64,000 nt of DNA, taken from NCBI GenBank assembly GCA_022641095.1, contig JALCDB010000002.1, forward strand, positions 126,792 through 190,791, read 5' to 3'. Of this stretch, positions 1-8,971 are shown in pieces; position 1 is the stretch's first letter, and each line of letters starts with the position of its first letter. The translations under genes were made by a program, and so were the position numbers. This DNA is from Bacilli bacterium (GTDB lineage: Bacteria > Bacillota_I > Bacilli_A > RFN20 > CAG-826). The notes beneath the pieces were generated by a model that did no database searches, was not told the origin of the DNA, and saw only the letters and a list, made by a program, of their open reading frames with translations.

Positions 1-2
1 CC

Positions 3-434
3 AGGCGCGATTTGGGGCCGAAACGGCCCTCGGAGGCTTCATCCGACCCCGAGGCTGAGCCATTTCCTCAAAACGCCGCTTCCTCCAAAAGCCCTTCGTC
101 CGCCCTCGTCGGGAAAAGCCGTTTCGATGGTGGGCTCCTCAGCCTTATCGGCCTCAATATAACCAATTTTCTGATTATCTTACTAAGCCTTGGGGTCTGT
201 TACCCTTTTGCCTATTGTCGGAGAATCCGTTGGCGGAACGCTCACACGGTGATTGATGGGTATCGGCTTCATTTCGACGGCAAAGCCACCCAAATCCTCG
301 GCCGTTGGGTTTCATGGCTGTTTCTCTGCCTCGTGAGCGTGGGGATTTATGGTCTCTGGGTCCCATGCCGCCTCAACGACTGGAAGGCTAAGCATACCGT
401 TTTAACGCCGGAAGGCGATGGAGGGGGGGATTGA
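3..434 (+). CDS. DUF898-like membrane protein, 5' end cut by window edge
   Basis: The frame is open to the left edge, so the true start may lie outside; a TTG at 12 is the only in-window candidate. The visible part has a short polar Pro/Ser-rich stretch and then a hydrophobic domain of about 100 residues. That domain begins with an RFDG motif and has two membrane segments separated by a polar stretch with HFDGK. This pattern (Phe-Asp-Gly, membrane helix, PFAYCR, HTVIDG) resembles the DUF898/YjgN family of membrane proteins of unknown function. The next gene starts 3 bp after the stop and carries the same domain, so the two are probably co-transcribed paralogues. The role is unknown; family assignment is moderate. 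Confidence 0.6.
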   Translation, partial: RRDLGPKRPSEASSDPEAEPFPQNAASSKSPSSALVGKSRFDGGLLSLIGLNITNFLIILLSLGVCYPFAYCRRIRWRNAHTVIDGYRLHFDGKATQILGRWVSWLFLCLVSVGIYGLWVPCRLNDWKAKHTVLTPEGDGGGD

Positions 435-437
435 CGG

Positions 438-1202
438 ATGGCAGATGAAAAAGGAAAACCGATTCGGCAAACCAACGGCCGTTTCCAAAAGAGACAGCCG
501 CTGGCGTCCTCTTCTTTTGCGGCGGACGCGTCGGTTCCGGCGAGCCCCCAAGCGGAACTTGGATCGGATCCGTCAGCGGATGCTTTTTCCGTTCCTAGCC
601 TTCATGAGGGCTCCGAGCCTTCCGAGGAGCAGGTCAACGAAATCGGCGTTTCCGATTCGTTTGTGACCTCGTGGGGCCATGAGGAGGAAGGGACGGGATC
701 CATGTCGGCGATCGAGGAAGCCGAAGTCCCTTCTCCCTCCGATACCGAGGGGAAGGAGGGCGAAGCGCCCGCTCCCGCGAAGCCGAGCGTCTCATCGAAC
801 CCTTCCGTTCCCGAGGAGGGACCCATGCCCGCGCCAAAGGAGAAACCCGTTCCTCAGATGGCTCCCGCCGAAGAAGCGCCCTTGAAGAATCCCGCCCCGT
901 CAAACCGTTTCGATGGCAAACCTTACCAAGTTCTGCTCAACGCCCTTTTCGCCTTCTTCGTAACCGCATTAAGCCTGGGAATCGCCTTTCCGTGGGTCTA
1001 TTGCCGCTTGGAGGCCTGGGGTTACGACCATACGGTCTATGAGGGCAAACGCGTCCATTTCGATGGGCATGGCGGCCAGTTGATCGGCAAATGGGTCCTT
1101 TGGTGGTTCTTATCCCTTATCACCCTTACCGTTTTCGCTTGGTGGCTTCCTCTCGAGCTCGCCGCTTGGAAGGTGCGCCACTGCCATTTCGTCGAGGCAT
1201 AA
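438..1202 (+). CDS. DUF898-like membrane protein with acidic disordered N-terminus
   Basis: 254 residues. The first 155 or so are rich in Pro, Glu, Ala and Ser with no hydrophobic segment, so they are probably disordered and cytoplasmic. The last 100 residues repeat the domain of the upstream gene: NRFDGKPYQ, a membrane segment ending PWVYCRLEAW, an HTVYEGKRVHFDG turn and a second membrane segment. It lies 3 bp downstream of that gene. Function is unknown. A bidirectional-looking terminator separates it from typA, which converges on it. Confidence 0.65.
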   Translation: MADEKGKPIRQTNGRFQKRQPLASSSFAADASVPASPQAELGSDPSADAFSVPSLHEGSEPSEEQVNEIGVSDSFVTSWGHEEEGTGSMSAIEEAEVPSPSDTEGKEGEAPAPAKPSVSSNPSVPEEGPMPAPKEKPVPQMAPAEEAPLKNPAPSNRFDGKPYQVLLNALFAFFVTALSLGIAFPWVYCRLEAWGYDHTVYEGKRVHFDGHGGQLIGKWVLWWFLSLITLTVFAWWLPLELAAWKVRHCHFVEA

Positions 1203-1233
1203 AAAAAGCCCGGGCCGAGGTCGGTTCCGGGTT
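1201..1233 (-). terminator. Rho-independent terminator of typA (possibly bidirectional)
   Basis: On the minus strand a CCCGG/CCGGG stem (plus positions 1209-1213 with 1227-1231) is followed by seven T, directly after the typA stop. It also follows the stop of the convergent plus-strand gene. Confidence 0.75.
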
Positions 1234-1238
1234 TCTCG

Positions 1239-3089
1239 TCATTTCTTCGCGGCCAAAGCCATATCTTGGGCGGCCGCCTTTTGATGGGCGTCGAACTTTT
1301 TCCGTTCGCTGGTGTTGAGAATCCGCTTCCGCATCCTGATCGCGTGCGGGGTGATCTCGACGAATTCGTCGAGATTAATGTAATCGAGGCAGGCCTCAAG
1401 CGACATTTTCCGAGGGGCTTTCAGGACGATCATCATCTCGCGCGTCGACGAACGGACGTTGGTCATCGGCTTGGTCATCGTGCAGTTGACGGCGATGTCG
1501 ACGGGGTAGCGGTGCTCGCCGACGATCATGCCCTCGTAGCACATTTCGCCCGGGACGATGAACATCGTGCCATGCTCCTCGACTTTCTGGAGGGCGTAGC
1601 TCGTGGCCAGACCTTTGTCGGTCGAGACGAGGACGCCGATATTGCGTTCGCCGACTTCGTGGTTATACATCGGGCGGTATTCCTTGAACGTGTGGTTGAT
1701 GATGCCATAGCCTTTTGTCATCGTGAGGAAATTGCTCACGAAGCCAAGAAGGCCGCGCGAGGGGATGACGTAGTTGAGGCGGGTGATGCCGGCATTGGAT
1801 GCCATGTCGCCTAAGGTGGCCCCGCGATCGCCCAAAGTGGTCATCATGTCGCCGACGAATTCGTCGGGAACGTCGAGTTGAAGGTCTTCGTAGGGTTCGC
1901 ACTTGATCCCGTCGATTTCCTTGACGATGACTTGGGGTTTGCTCACTTCGAGTTCGTAGCCTTCCCGGCGCATCGTTTCGATTAAGACGCCGAGATGCAA
2001 TTCGCCGCGCCCGGATACGATCCAAGTCTCGGCGTTGGGTTTGCGGACGTAACGGAGCGAAACGTCGCGTTGCGTTTCCATAAACAGACGCTGCTCGATG
2101 ACGCGGGCCGTGACGAGTTTCCCGTCTTGGCCCCGCATCGGGCTGCTGTTGGTGCCGAATTCCATCTGCAAGGTCGGTTCGTCGACGCGGAGAGGGGGCA
2201 AAGGATCGAGATGGCTAGGGTCGCAGACCGTGTCGCTCACGCCGATGTCAGAGAGACCGGCGACCCCGCAGATGTCGCCGGCGTCCACGTGGTCGACCTC
2301 GTTGCGGCTCATGCCCAAGAAGGTGTAGAGTTTCATGATTTTGAAATTCGATGTCTTCCCGTCTTTGCGGACATCGGTCACGGCCTCGCCTATCCTTACG
2401 GTTCCGCGACGGACGGTCCCGATGCCGATGCGGCCGACGAAATCGTTGTAATCAAGGAGAGCCGACTGCCATTGGAAAGGCCCCTCAGGGTCGCATTTAG
2501 GGGCGGGGATCTCCTTAAGGATCATATCGAAAAGCGGATCCATACCCGGCTTTTGGGTGGTTGGATCGGGAGATAGCGACGAAGTGCCGTTAAGGGCGCT
2601 CACATAGCATATCGGGAAGTCGAGCAAATCGTCGGGGGCGCCGAGCTCGATGAAGAGATCGAGGACCTCGTCGACGGCTTTTTTGGCATCGGCGTTGGGG
2701 CGATCGACCTTATTGATGACGACGATTGGCTTAATGTGGTTCTCAAGGGCGTTTTTGAGGACGAAGCGGGTCTGCGGCATTGTGCCTTCGTAAGCGTCGA
2801 CGAGCAAAAGGCAACCGTCAACCATGTGCATGATGCGCTCGACCTCGCCGCCGAAATCGGCGTGCCCCGGAGTGTCGACGATGTTGATTTTGGTGTTTTG
2901 GTAGTGAATGGCTGTGGTCTTGGCCAAAATAGTGATGCCGCGTTCGTGCTCGATTGGATTCGAGTCGAGCATGCGGTCTTGGATCTCCTCGTTTTGGCGG
3001 AAGGTGTGGGAGGCGGTCAGCATCGAATTGACGAGGGTCGTTTTGCCATGGTCGACGTGAGCGATGATCGCGATGTTCCTGATGTCCAT
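1239..3089 (-). CDS. typA: Ribosome-associated translational GTPase TypA/BipA
   Basis: 616 residues, the normal length for TypA. The N-terminus has the translational-GTPase G1 motif ([10 protein letters not shown]), then G2 RGITI, G3 [12 protein letters not shown] and G4 NKVDR, followed by EF-Tu domain 2, EF-G III/V-like domains and the TypA-specific C-terminus. TypA binds the 70S ribosome and assists 50S assembly and growth under stress. The start has a strong Shine-Dalgarno AAGGAGGC (plus 3097-3104). Its promoter is at 3123-3151. It is a single-gene unit, divergent from the glycosyltransferase. Assignment is secure. Confidence 0.97.
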   Translation of the reverse strand: MDIRNIAIIAHVDHGKTTLVNSMLTASHTFRQNEEIQDRMLDSNPIEHERGITILAKTTAIHYQNTKINIVDTPGHADFGGEVERIMHMVDGCLLLVDAYEGTMPQTRFVLKNALENHIKPIVVINKVDRPNADAKKAVDEVLDLFIELGAPDDLLDFPICYVSALNGTSSLSPDPTTQKPGMDPLFDMILKEIPAPKCDPEGPFQWQSALLDYNDFVGRIGIGTVRRGTVRIGEAVTDVRKDGKTSNFKIMKLYTFLGMSRNEVDHVDAGDICGVAGLSDIGVSDTVCDPSHLDPLPPLRVDEPTLQMEFGTNSSPMRGQDGKLVTARVIEQRLFMETQRDVSLRYVRKPNAETWIVSGRGELHLGVLIETMRREGYELEVSKPQVIVKEIDGIKCEPYEDLQLDVPDEFVGDMMTTLGDRGATLGDMASNAGITRLNYVIPSRGLLGFVSNFLTMTKGYGIINHTFKEYRPMYNHEVGERNIGVLVSTDKGLATSYALQKVEEHGTMFIVPGEMCYEGMIVGEHRYPVDIAVNCTMTKPMTNVRSSTREMMIVLKAPRKMSLEACLDYINLDEFVEITPHAIRMRKRILNTSERKKFDAHQKAAAQDMALAAKK

Positions 3090-3122
3090 AACCGGTGCCT
3101 CCTTGGATAGAAACCGTGAAAA

Positions 3123-3151
3123 ACTATAGTCTCATGCGTGCGTGGGCGCAA
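3123..3151 (-). promoter_or_regulatory. typA promoter
   Basis: Minus-strand TTGCGC (3151-3146), 17-nt spacer, TATAGT (3128-3123). A leader of about 25-30 nt then carries the Shine-Dalgarno. The rest of the 284-bp divergent gap (3152-3359) holds no other gene that I can see. Confidence 0.6.
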
Positions 3152-3359
3152 GGAAAATCCTTGCTCGGTCAGCCCTGCCGACCGCCGTTTCGCCAAAATG
3201 GATCGATGCGGCTCTTCCTTGGGAAAATCCCAAAAGGCGGCGCCAAGGGGAAAAAGAAGCGGTTTTTGCGGCGTTTTTAAGAAAAATGACGCATTCCACG
3301 GGAAGAACCATTATGGCTCTTTGTCGCACCTTGCTGTTCAATTTGGCGCCGCCGTGGTT

Positions 3360-3365
3360 TAAAAT
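3360..3365 (+). promoter_or_regulatory. -10 element for leaderless glycosyltransferase mRNA
   Basis: TAAAAT ends 8 nt before the ATG at 3374, and no Shine-Dalgarno is present. Transcription would start at or next to the start codon. The -35 is weak. Confidence 0.5.
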
Positions 3366-3373
3366 ACGAAATT

Positions 3374-4708
3374 ATGGATACAGCTTACGAGATTCTCTAT
3401 TACGCCAACTGGTTCTTCATCGCCGTGGCTTCTTTTGGCTCCATTTTCCAGTTCATTTACATTTTCTTCGTGTGGATGAGACCCAAGACCTTCAAACCGA
3501 CCGAAAAGAAAAACAAGGTCGGCATCATCATTTCGGCCCGCGACGAGGAATCCGTCATCGGGTCGACCGTGCGGGATATCCTCGGGTTTCAGCGGTACCC
3601 AAAAGAGATGTTCGACGTCTATGTCGTGGCCGACAATTGCACGGATAAGACCGCTGAAGTGGCGGCGAAAGCCGGGGCGAGGGTGTTCGTCCATAACGAT
3701 CCCGATCCCAAACACCATCGGGTGGCCTACGCGCTGAGGTTCGGCTTCGAGAAGATTTTTGAGACCAGGCGCGGATATTACGATTTCTTCATTCGCTTCG
3801 ACGCCGACAACCACGCCAAAGAGGATTTCATCGACAAAATGAACGACGCCTTCAACGCCGGGGTGGAGATCGCCCGTCCCTTTGAAGCCTCGATAAACCC
3901 GACCCAAAACACTTGGGCCACCGTATCGGCCACCTATTATCTTCGGGATTCCCGTATCGCCAGCAATTTCCGCGAGAATGCCCATCTCGATTCGATGTGC
4001 CCCGGCAACGGCATGATGATTTCCGCCAAAATCCTCGAAAAAACCGGCTGGGACGCGATGGGCATGAGCGAAGACGCCGAATTCACGATCGACCGCCTCA
4101 TCGAAGGCAAACGGATCCATTACGTGAGCGAGGCTGTCGTCTTCGAGGATCAGCCATCGACGCGGAAGGATACGTGGAACCGCCTCGTCAGGATGGGACA
4201 CGGCCTTCACTCGCTTTTTTGGAAAAAAGGTTTCCGGATGCTGGGGCATTTCTTCGTTTCCGGACGTTTTAGTTGCGTTGACCTTTTCGCGCAGATCCTT
4301 TTCATTCCAGTCGACATCATCGCCTTCTTGTGGTTTGCCCCCTATTACGTTTTTTTCATTGTCTCGCATATTTTGAACGGCTTTGGGTCCGCCCGAATCC
4401 TTTCGGCGTTCACGGCGGCCGAGAGCCTGGGCCAGCTTTGGGAGCTCGCGTGGATGATCGCCCTCGTGCTCGGGTTGCTTTATTTCACTTACGCGATCCA
4501 AACTTGGATCGCCATCGTTTTGTCGAGGAAATCGGCGAACATCAGTTCCATCAAGGGCTATAAGCGCGGTATTTTCCTTGCCCCGTTCTTCATGGTATTC
4601 TATGGCTTTGCCACCATCGCCGGGGCCCTTTCCCGCCCCGAGTGGAAGAAAGTCAGCCGCAACGCCGCTTATGACGAGGCCGTGGCTCGCTCCGAGAAGC
4701 CGCGCTGA
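3374..4708 (+). CDS. Membrane-anchored family 2 glycosyltransferase
   Basis: 444 residues. One N-terminal membrane helix (about 10-35) is followed by a GT2 catalytic domain: VGIIISARDEESVIG (nucleotide-binding start), FIRFDADN (DxD equivalent), GMSEDAEF (ED catalytic-base motif) and a region like the QxxRW acceptor motif (RKDTWNRLVRMGHG). Three or more C-terminal membrane segments follow. This is the layout of processive, BcsA-like or polysaccharide-forming inverting glycosyltransferases. Donor, acceptor and product cannot be read from sequence. It is monocistronic between typA and rpsO and appears leaderless. Confidence 0.85.
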   Translation: MDTAYEILYYANWFFIAVASFGSIFQFIYIFFVWMRPKTFKPTEKKNKVGIIISARDEESVIGSTVRDILGFQRYPKEMFDVYVVADNCTDKTAEVAAKAGARVFVHNDPDPKHHRVAYALRFGFEKIFETRRGYYDFFIRFDADNHAKEDFIDKMNDAFNAGVEIARPFEASINPTQNTWATVSATYYLRDSRIASNFRENAHLDSMCPGNGMMISAKILEKTGWDAMGMSEDAEFTIDRLIEGKRIHYVSEAVVFEDQPSTRKDTWNRLVRMGHGLHSLFWKKGFRMLGHFFVSGRFSCVDLFAQILFIPVDIIAFLWFAPYYVFFIVSHILNGFGSARILSAFTAAESLGQLWELAWMIALVLGLLYFTYAIQTWIAIVLSRKSANISSIKGYKRGIFLAPFFMVFYGFATIAGALSRPEWKKVSRNAAYDEAVARSEKPR

Positions 4709-4729
4709 GTTCCCTTCGGCTGAAAAAAC

Positions 4730-4758
4730 TTGTTTTGGGTCTTGGCAAAGGCTATATT
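4730..4758 (+). promoter_or_regulatory. rpsO promoter
   Basis: TTGTTT (4730-4735), 17-nt spacer, TATATT (4753-4758). The resulting leader of about 80 nt contains a GTCGT/ACGAC hairpin (4776-4780 with 4795-4799), a plausible site for S15 autoregulation. Confidence 0.6.
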
Positions 4759-4847
4759 CTTTTTTGCGACTTATCGTCGTGGAAGCCTACTCCTACGACC
4801 TCACATCGATAACGCCGTGAACGACAAAGAAAGGAGATAACGACATT

Positions 4848-5117
4848 ATGGCTATCAAGAAAGAGGACGTTAACGTCGCGGTTCAGAAGTTCGGCAAGAA
4901 CGCCTTGGACACCGGCAGCGCGTCCGTCCAAATCGCGCTTCTCAGCAAGCGCATCGAGGCCCTCACCGCCCATTTGAAGAAAAACGGCGAAGACGCCCCC
5001 GCCCGCCGCAGCCTCATGACTCTCGTCGGCAAGCGTCACAGCTTGCTCGGCTACTTGGCCCGCACCGATCGCGAGCAATACCTGAAGCTTCTCGAGCAGC
5101 TTGGGCTTCGCAGATAA
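4848..5117 (+). CDS. rpsO: 30S ribosomal protein S15
   Basis: 89 residues, full length. The family core is present: DTGSASVQIALLSKRI, LTAHLKK, the basic RRSLMTLVGKRHSLLGYL segment that contacts 16S rRNA, and the REQYLKLLEQLGLRR C-terminus. It binds the central domain of 16S rRNA early in 30S assembly. The start follows AAAGGAGATAA. It lies upstream of pnp, the usual rpsO-pnp neighbourhood, but a terminator separates the two genes. Confidence 0.97.
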   Translation: MAIKKEDVNVAVQKFGKNALDTGSASVQIALLSKRIEALTAHLKKNGEDAPARRSLMTLVGKRHSLLGYLARTDREQYLKLLEQLGLRR

Positions 5118-5125
5118 GCAAAAAC

Positions 5126-5154
5126 GCCAGCCTCGCCAAAAGGCTGGCTTTTTT
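5126..5154 (+). terminator. rpsO terminator
   Basis: GCCAGCC/GGCTGGC 7-bp stem followed by six T. Confidence 0.9.
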
Positions 5155-5216
5155 ATGGGCTTAGAACATCGTTTCTTAGTTTCGCTTTTCGCTCACTTAG
5201 GGCGAGGAAGGTGTGC

Positions 5217-5222
5217 TAAGAT
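5217..5222 (+). promoter_or_regulatory. Possible pnp -10 element
   Basis: TAAGAT preceded by TGTGC, an extended -10-like context, 43 nt before the pnp start. There is no clear -35. Confidence 0.35.
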
Positions 5223-5264
5223 TAGCCCGTAATTCATTATCCAAAAAGAGGAAAAGAGGAAAAA

Positions 5265-7487
5265 ATGAAACAAACATTCGAAATGGACTTCGAAGGCCGG
5301 CACCTTCAAGTCGAGACGGGGGAGATCGCCAAGCAAGCCGACGGCGCCGCCTTCGTCAAATTCGGCGACACGGTGGTCCTATCGACCGCCTGCTGCGCCG
5401 ATGAGCCGCGGGAAGGGGACTTCTTCCCCCTCACCGTCGATTATATCGAAAAACAATACGCCGGGGGACGCATTCCGCAGAGCTTCCTTCGCCGCGAAGG
5501 CCGTCCGGATGCCCATGGCACCCTCAGCGCCCGTCTCATCGACCGCCCGATCCGCCCGCTTTTCGCGGAAGGCTTCCGCAACGAAGTCCAGATTGTGAAC
5601 ACCGTCATGAGCTGCGATCCGAACAATTCGCCCGAGATGAGCGCCATGCTGGGCTCCTCGCTCGCCCTTTGCGTCAGCGACATCCCCTTTGACGGCCCCA
5701 TCGCCGGGGTCATCGTGGGTCGCGTCGACGGGGAATACGTGATCGACCCGACCGTCGAGCAAGCCGCCAAGAGCGACCTTAACCTGACCGTCGCCGGCAC
5801 CAAGGAAGCCATCATGATGGTGGAGGCCGGAGCCGCCGAATTGTCCGAAGAGGAGATGCTCGACGGGATCATGTTCGGCCACGAGGCCATCAAAAAGCTT
5901 TGCGCCTTTGAGGAGAGAATCATCAAAGCGGTGGGGAAACCCAAACGCCACATCGATCTCTACGCCCCCGATCCCGCGATCAAGGCCGATATCGAGAAGC
6001 GCATCGGCGAGAAGCTCGTCAAAGCCATCTCGATCTTCGACAAGCTCGAGCGCCAAGACGCGGTCGACGCCCTCAAGAAAGAGATTTTGGACGATTATGA
6101 CGCCCGCGAATACAAAAACGAGAAAACCCATGCCAAGACCATGATGATGGTCGGCGACATCCTCGAAGGCATGGTGGCCGCCGAAGTCAGGCGTCTCATC
6201 ATCGAGGACAAGGTCCGTCCCGACGGCCGCAAAGTGGACGAAATCCGTCCGCTCGACGCCCAAATCGATTTGCTTCCGCGCGCCCATGGCTCAGCCATGT
6301 TCACCCGCGGACAAACGCAGGTCATCAGCACCACGACCTTAGGGCCCCTCAGCGACGCCCAGATCATCGACAACCTGACGCCCGAGACGTCCCGCCGTTT
6401 CATGCACCAATATAACTTCCCGCCTTATTCGGTCGGCGAAATCGGCCGTATGGGCAGCCCGGGCCGCCGCGAGATCGGCCATGGGGCTTTGGGCGAGCGA
6501 GCCTTGAGCTATGTCATTCCGGACGAGAAGAGTTTCCCTTACGCGATCCGTTGCGTGGCCGACGTCGTCGAGAGCAACGGCAGTTCTTCGCAGGCTTCCA
6601 TTTGCGCGAGCTGCATGTCGCTCATGGCGGCCGGAGTCCCGATCAAGGCCATGGTCAGCGGCATCGCGATGGGGCTCATCACGAACGACCCTTCGCGCGC
6701 TCCCGATAAGAAGAGCAACCATTACACCGTCCTTACCGACATCCAGGGCCTTGAGGACCATTTCGGGGACATGGATTTCAAGTGCGCCGGCACCGAAAAG
6801 GGCGTCACGGCCCTTCAGATGGACATCAAGATCCACGGCGTCACGCGCGAAGTCCTTTCCGAGGCGCTCGCCCAAGCCAACAAGGCCCGCGCCGAGATCA
6901 GGAAAGTCATGGCGAAAGCCATCCCCGAGCCCCGCAAGGAGGTGAGCCAATACGCTCCGAAGATGGTCACCTTCCACATCGATCCCGATAAGATCCGCGA
7001 AGTCATCGGCACCGGCGGCAAGGTCATCAACGACATCATCGCCAAATGCGACAATATCAAGATCGACGTCGAGGACGACGGGACCGTCACCCTTTACCAC
7101 GTGAGCAAAGAGATGATCGAAAAGGCCAAGGCCATCATCGACGACATCGTCCGCGAGGCCAAAGTCGGCGAGATTTTCGAAGGCAAAGTCACCCGCGTCG
7201 AGGATTATGGGGCCTTCGTCAACCTCTTTGGGGACTGCGATGGCCTTTGCCACGTGAGTCGCCTCGACTGGAAGTACATCGCCAACGCCAACGACGTCGT
7301 CAAGGTCGGCGACACCCTCAAGGTGGTCGTCATCGGCCTCGACGAAAAGGGCAAAGTCAAAGTCTCGCATCGCGAGTTCGTCGACAAGCCGGCGGATTAC
7401 GTCGAGCGTCCGGAGCGTCCGGAGCGTCCTGCGCGCAGTCCGTTCCCTCGGCGCAACGATCGCGGCGGACACGGCTATCGCCATTAA
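5265..7487 (+). CDS. pnp: Polyribonucleotide nucleotidyltransferase (PNPase)
   Basis: 740 residues with the complete PNPase architecture: a first RNase PH domain (about 1-210), a helical linker, a catalytic second RNase PH domain (about 310-550), KH (about 575-630, IGTGGKVINDI) and S1 (about 633-705, GKVTRVEDYGAFV). A basic Arg/Pro tail with RPERPERPARS ends it. It phosphorolytically degrades RNA 3' to 5' and takes part in mRNA turnover. The start follows AAGAGGAAAAA. It follows rpsO and ends at a strong terminator. Long minus-strand frames within it are coding shadows. Confidence 0.97.
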   Translation: MKQTFEMDFEGRHLQVETGEIAKQADGAAFVKFGDTVVLSTACCADEPREGDFFPLTVDYIEKQYAGGRIPQSFLRREGRPDAHGTLSARLIDRPIRPLFAEGFRNEVQIVNTVMSCDPNNSPEMSAMLGSSLALCVSDIPFDGPIAGVIVGRVDGEYVIDPTVEQAAKSDLNLTVAGTKEAIMMVEAGAAELSEEEMLDGIMFGHEAIKKLCAFEERIIKAVGKPKRHIDLYAPDPAIKADIEKRIGEKLVKAISIFDKLERQDAVDALKKEILDDYDAREYKNEKTHAKTMMMVGDILEGMVAAEVRRLIIEDKVRPDGRKVDEIRPLDAQIDLLPRAHGSAMFTRGQTQVISTTTLGPLSDAQIIDNLTPETSRRFMHQYNFPPYSVGEIGRMGSPGRREIGHGALGERALSYVIPDEKSFPYAIRCVADVVESNGSSSQASICASCMSLMAAGVPIKAMVSGIAMGLITNDPSRAPDKKSNHYTVLTDIQGLEDHFGDMDFKCAGTEKGVTALQMDIKIHGVTREVLSEALAQANKARAEIRKVMAKAIPEPRKEVSQYAPKMVTFHIDPDKIREVIGTGGKVINDIIAKCDNIKIDVEDDGTVTLYHVSKEMIEKAKAIIDDIVREAKVGEIFEGKVTRVEDYGAFVNLFGDCDGLCHVSRLDWKYIANANDVVKVGDTLKVVVIGLDEKGKVKVSHREFVDKPADYVERPERPERPARSPFPRRNDRGGHGYRH

Positions 7488-7506
7488 GCGCCATTTTGAA
7501 CTAGGA

Positions 7507-7537
7507 AAGGCTGGATCCGCGATGGTTCAGCCTTTTT
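7507..7537 (+). terminator. pnp terminator
   Basis: GGCTG/CAGCC stem, extended by partial GATCC/GGTT pairing, followed by six T. Confidence 0.8.
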
Positions 7538-7688
7538 TGATCCGTTTATTAAGCGGCGTTATTTCAAGATCGATCATTTTTTGGACAATGAACGGAGCAA
7601 GGCAAGGAACAGGACGCGCTTTGGACTGAGAAAAGGGATTAAAATCCAAAAAACACGAGAGAGTCAAACGTTTTTCGCTTAAGTCGCA

Positions 7689-7717
7689 TTGACGTAATCG
7701 AAATATCTTCCTATAAT
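7689..7717 (+). promoter_or_regulatory. Strong promoter for the two small membrane proteins
   Basis: TTGACG, 17-nt spacer, TATAAT: the most consensus-like promoter in the window. Confidence 0.8.
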
Positions 7718-7749
7718 AAATAAAAATCCAAAAGGGGGATTGAAATCAG

Positions 7750-8382
7750 ATGAAACATAGGGTTGTTCGCATCGCGATGGCTTCGGCTTTTTTATTGCTG
7801 GCCATCATTTTCTTCGTCGCGCTCGTCGTGCCTGCTTTCAGTTATACGATGTCCGGTTCAAACGTTAGCAAAGAATACCTCATCGCTTTGCTTGGCACGA
7901 CTGTAGACGCTTCTTTAACCGGTTCAGGCACTTCGGCAAGCGAGTCCGTGAATATGTTATACGGGATCGTGGCCGCCTCGCTTTTCCTGATCGGCCCCGC
8001 CCTCTTCGTCTTTTCTGACAACAAGGCGACAAAAGTTTCGGGTTATGCGATTTCCATCGCCGTTTTCGCTATTTCCGTCGTTCTTTGCGATAGTTTGAAA
8101 GATACTTTTAAGCAGTTTATCGCCAATGATATTGATTATTCCAACGGCGGTTACGTCATGCTGATCATCTTCATGGTTCTTTTGCTCATCGTCCTCGTGG
8201 CCGACGTCTTCTTCTCGTTCTTTTTCGACGACATCCTCAATTCCGTCAAAAAATCGAAGTCCGCTAAGAACGCGCCTGAGAGGAGCCTTGAGGATCGCCT
8301 CGTTGAATTGAAGGGTCTTCTCGATAAAAAGCTGATCAGTCAGGATGAATATGACGCCAAGCGCCAGGAGATGCTTAAATAA
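7750..8382 (+). CDS. Four-helix membrane protein with C-terminal SHOCT domain
   Basis: 210 residues. About four hydrophobic segments (near 8-30, 60-85, 92-112 and 135-162) are followed by a Lys/Ser linker. The final 30 residues match the SHOCT pattern (short C-terminal domain): RLVELKGLLDKKLISQDEYD. SHOCT motifs usually sit at the end of membrane or oligomerising proteins and have no catalytic role. The start follows AAAGGGGGATTG and is driven by the strong promoter at 7689. The next gene overlaps its stop (TAATG). Function is unknown. Confidence 0.7.
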   Translation: MKHRVVRIAMASAFLLLAIIFFVALVVPAFSYTMSGSNVSKEYLIALLGTTVDASLTGSGTSASESVNMLYGIVAASLFLIGPALFVFSDNKATKVSGYAISIAVFAISVVLCDSLKDTFKQFIANDIDYSNGGYVMLIIFMVLLLIVLVADVFFSFFFDDILNSVKKSKSAKNAPERSLEDRLVELKGLLDKKLISQDEYDAKRQEMLK

Positions 8383-8846
8383 TGAAGACATATCGTCTCG
8401 TTCTTCGGATCGTTGGCCTCGTTGTTTACGCAGTCGCGGCCGCTTTCGTGATTTACGGAATGGTGGCGCCCTTATATTCCTATCACATGGCCGATTCCAC
8501 GCATGAGTTCACGTTCAACAGCGCTTTCGGTGGCGTTTCCTCGCTTGCCCTCTTCGCTCTTTTGGCTTTCGTGCCACCGGTTCTTTCCGGCTTCTCGTCC
8601 GTCAAGGCCTTGAAGCCAATCGGATTGGCCCTTGAGGGGTGCTTCTTGGTGGTGACGGCAACGAAACTCGCCGATTGCGTGGGCGAAATGAACTCCCTCG
8701 CCATTGGCTCCTCGGAAGTCGATACTTACGTGATCAACGCCAGTTTCTTCCTCCTCGTCGTGGGCCTTGGGCTCTTCTCCCTCATTTGCCTCGCTGGCTT
8801 TATCGAGCTTTTCTTTGAGCTCGGCAAGAAGGAAAAGAAGGCTTGA
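8382..8846 (+). CDS. Small four-helix membrane protein
   Basis: 154 residues with four predicted membrane helices (about 8-30, 47-67, 72-92 and 113-143) and a KKEKKA cytoplasmic tail. The first loop contains YSYHMADSTHEF, which resembles the FSYTMSGS loop of the upstream protein, so the two are probably distant paralogues acting together. Translation is coupled through the TAATG overlap, with CAGGAG inside the preceding gene. No family is recognised. Confidence 0.6.
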   Translation: MKTYRLVLRIVGLVVYAVAAAFVIYGMVAPLYSYHMADSTHEFTFNSAFGGVSSLALFALLAFVPPVLSGFSSVKALKPIGLALEGCFLVVTATKLADCVGEMNSLAIGSSEVDTYVINASFFLLVVGLGLFSLICLAGFIELFFELGKKEKKA

Positions 8847-8867
8847 CGGTTTCTTGCGGTAACCGAT

Positions 8868-8893
8868 AGGCGCCCTTGAAAGGCGCCTTTTTT
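8868..8893 (+). terminator. Terminator of the membrane-protein pair
   Basis: Perfect AGGCGCC/GGCGCCT stem followed by T-rich DNA. Confidence 0.9.
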
Positions 8894-8957
8894 CGTTACG
8901 ATCAAACCATGCTAGCCACTTTTTTCGGCCACTTGTTCCCTAAAGGGAAAAATGGTT

Positions 8958-8963
8958 TATACT
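8958..8963 (+). promoter_or_regulatory. -10 element for leaderless G3P-module mRNA
   Basis: TATACT ends 8 nt before the ATG at 8972. TTGTTC at 8933-8938 is a possible -35 (19-nt spacer). No Shine-Dalgarno is present. Confidence 0.55.
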
Positions 8964-8971
8964 AACCACAT

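Noticed and set aside
3359-4501. 380-codon minus-strand frame opposite the glycosyltransferase
   Set aside because: Shadow of a clear GT2 coding frame.
5379-7484. Two long minus-strand open frames opposite pnp
   Set aside because: The plus strand encodes a complete PNPase. The antisense proteins are rich in Asp, Val and His with no recognisable domain.
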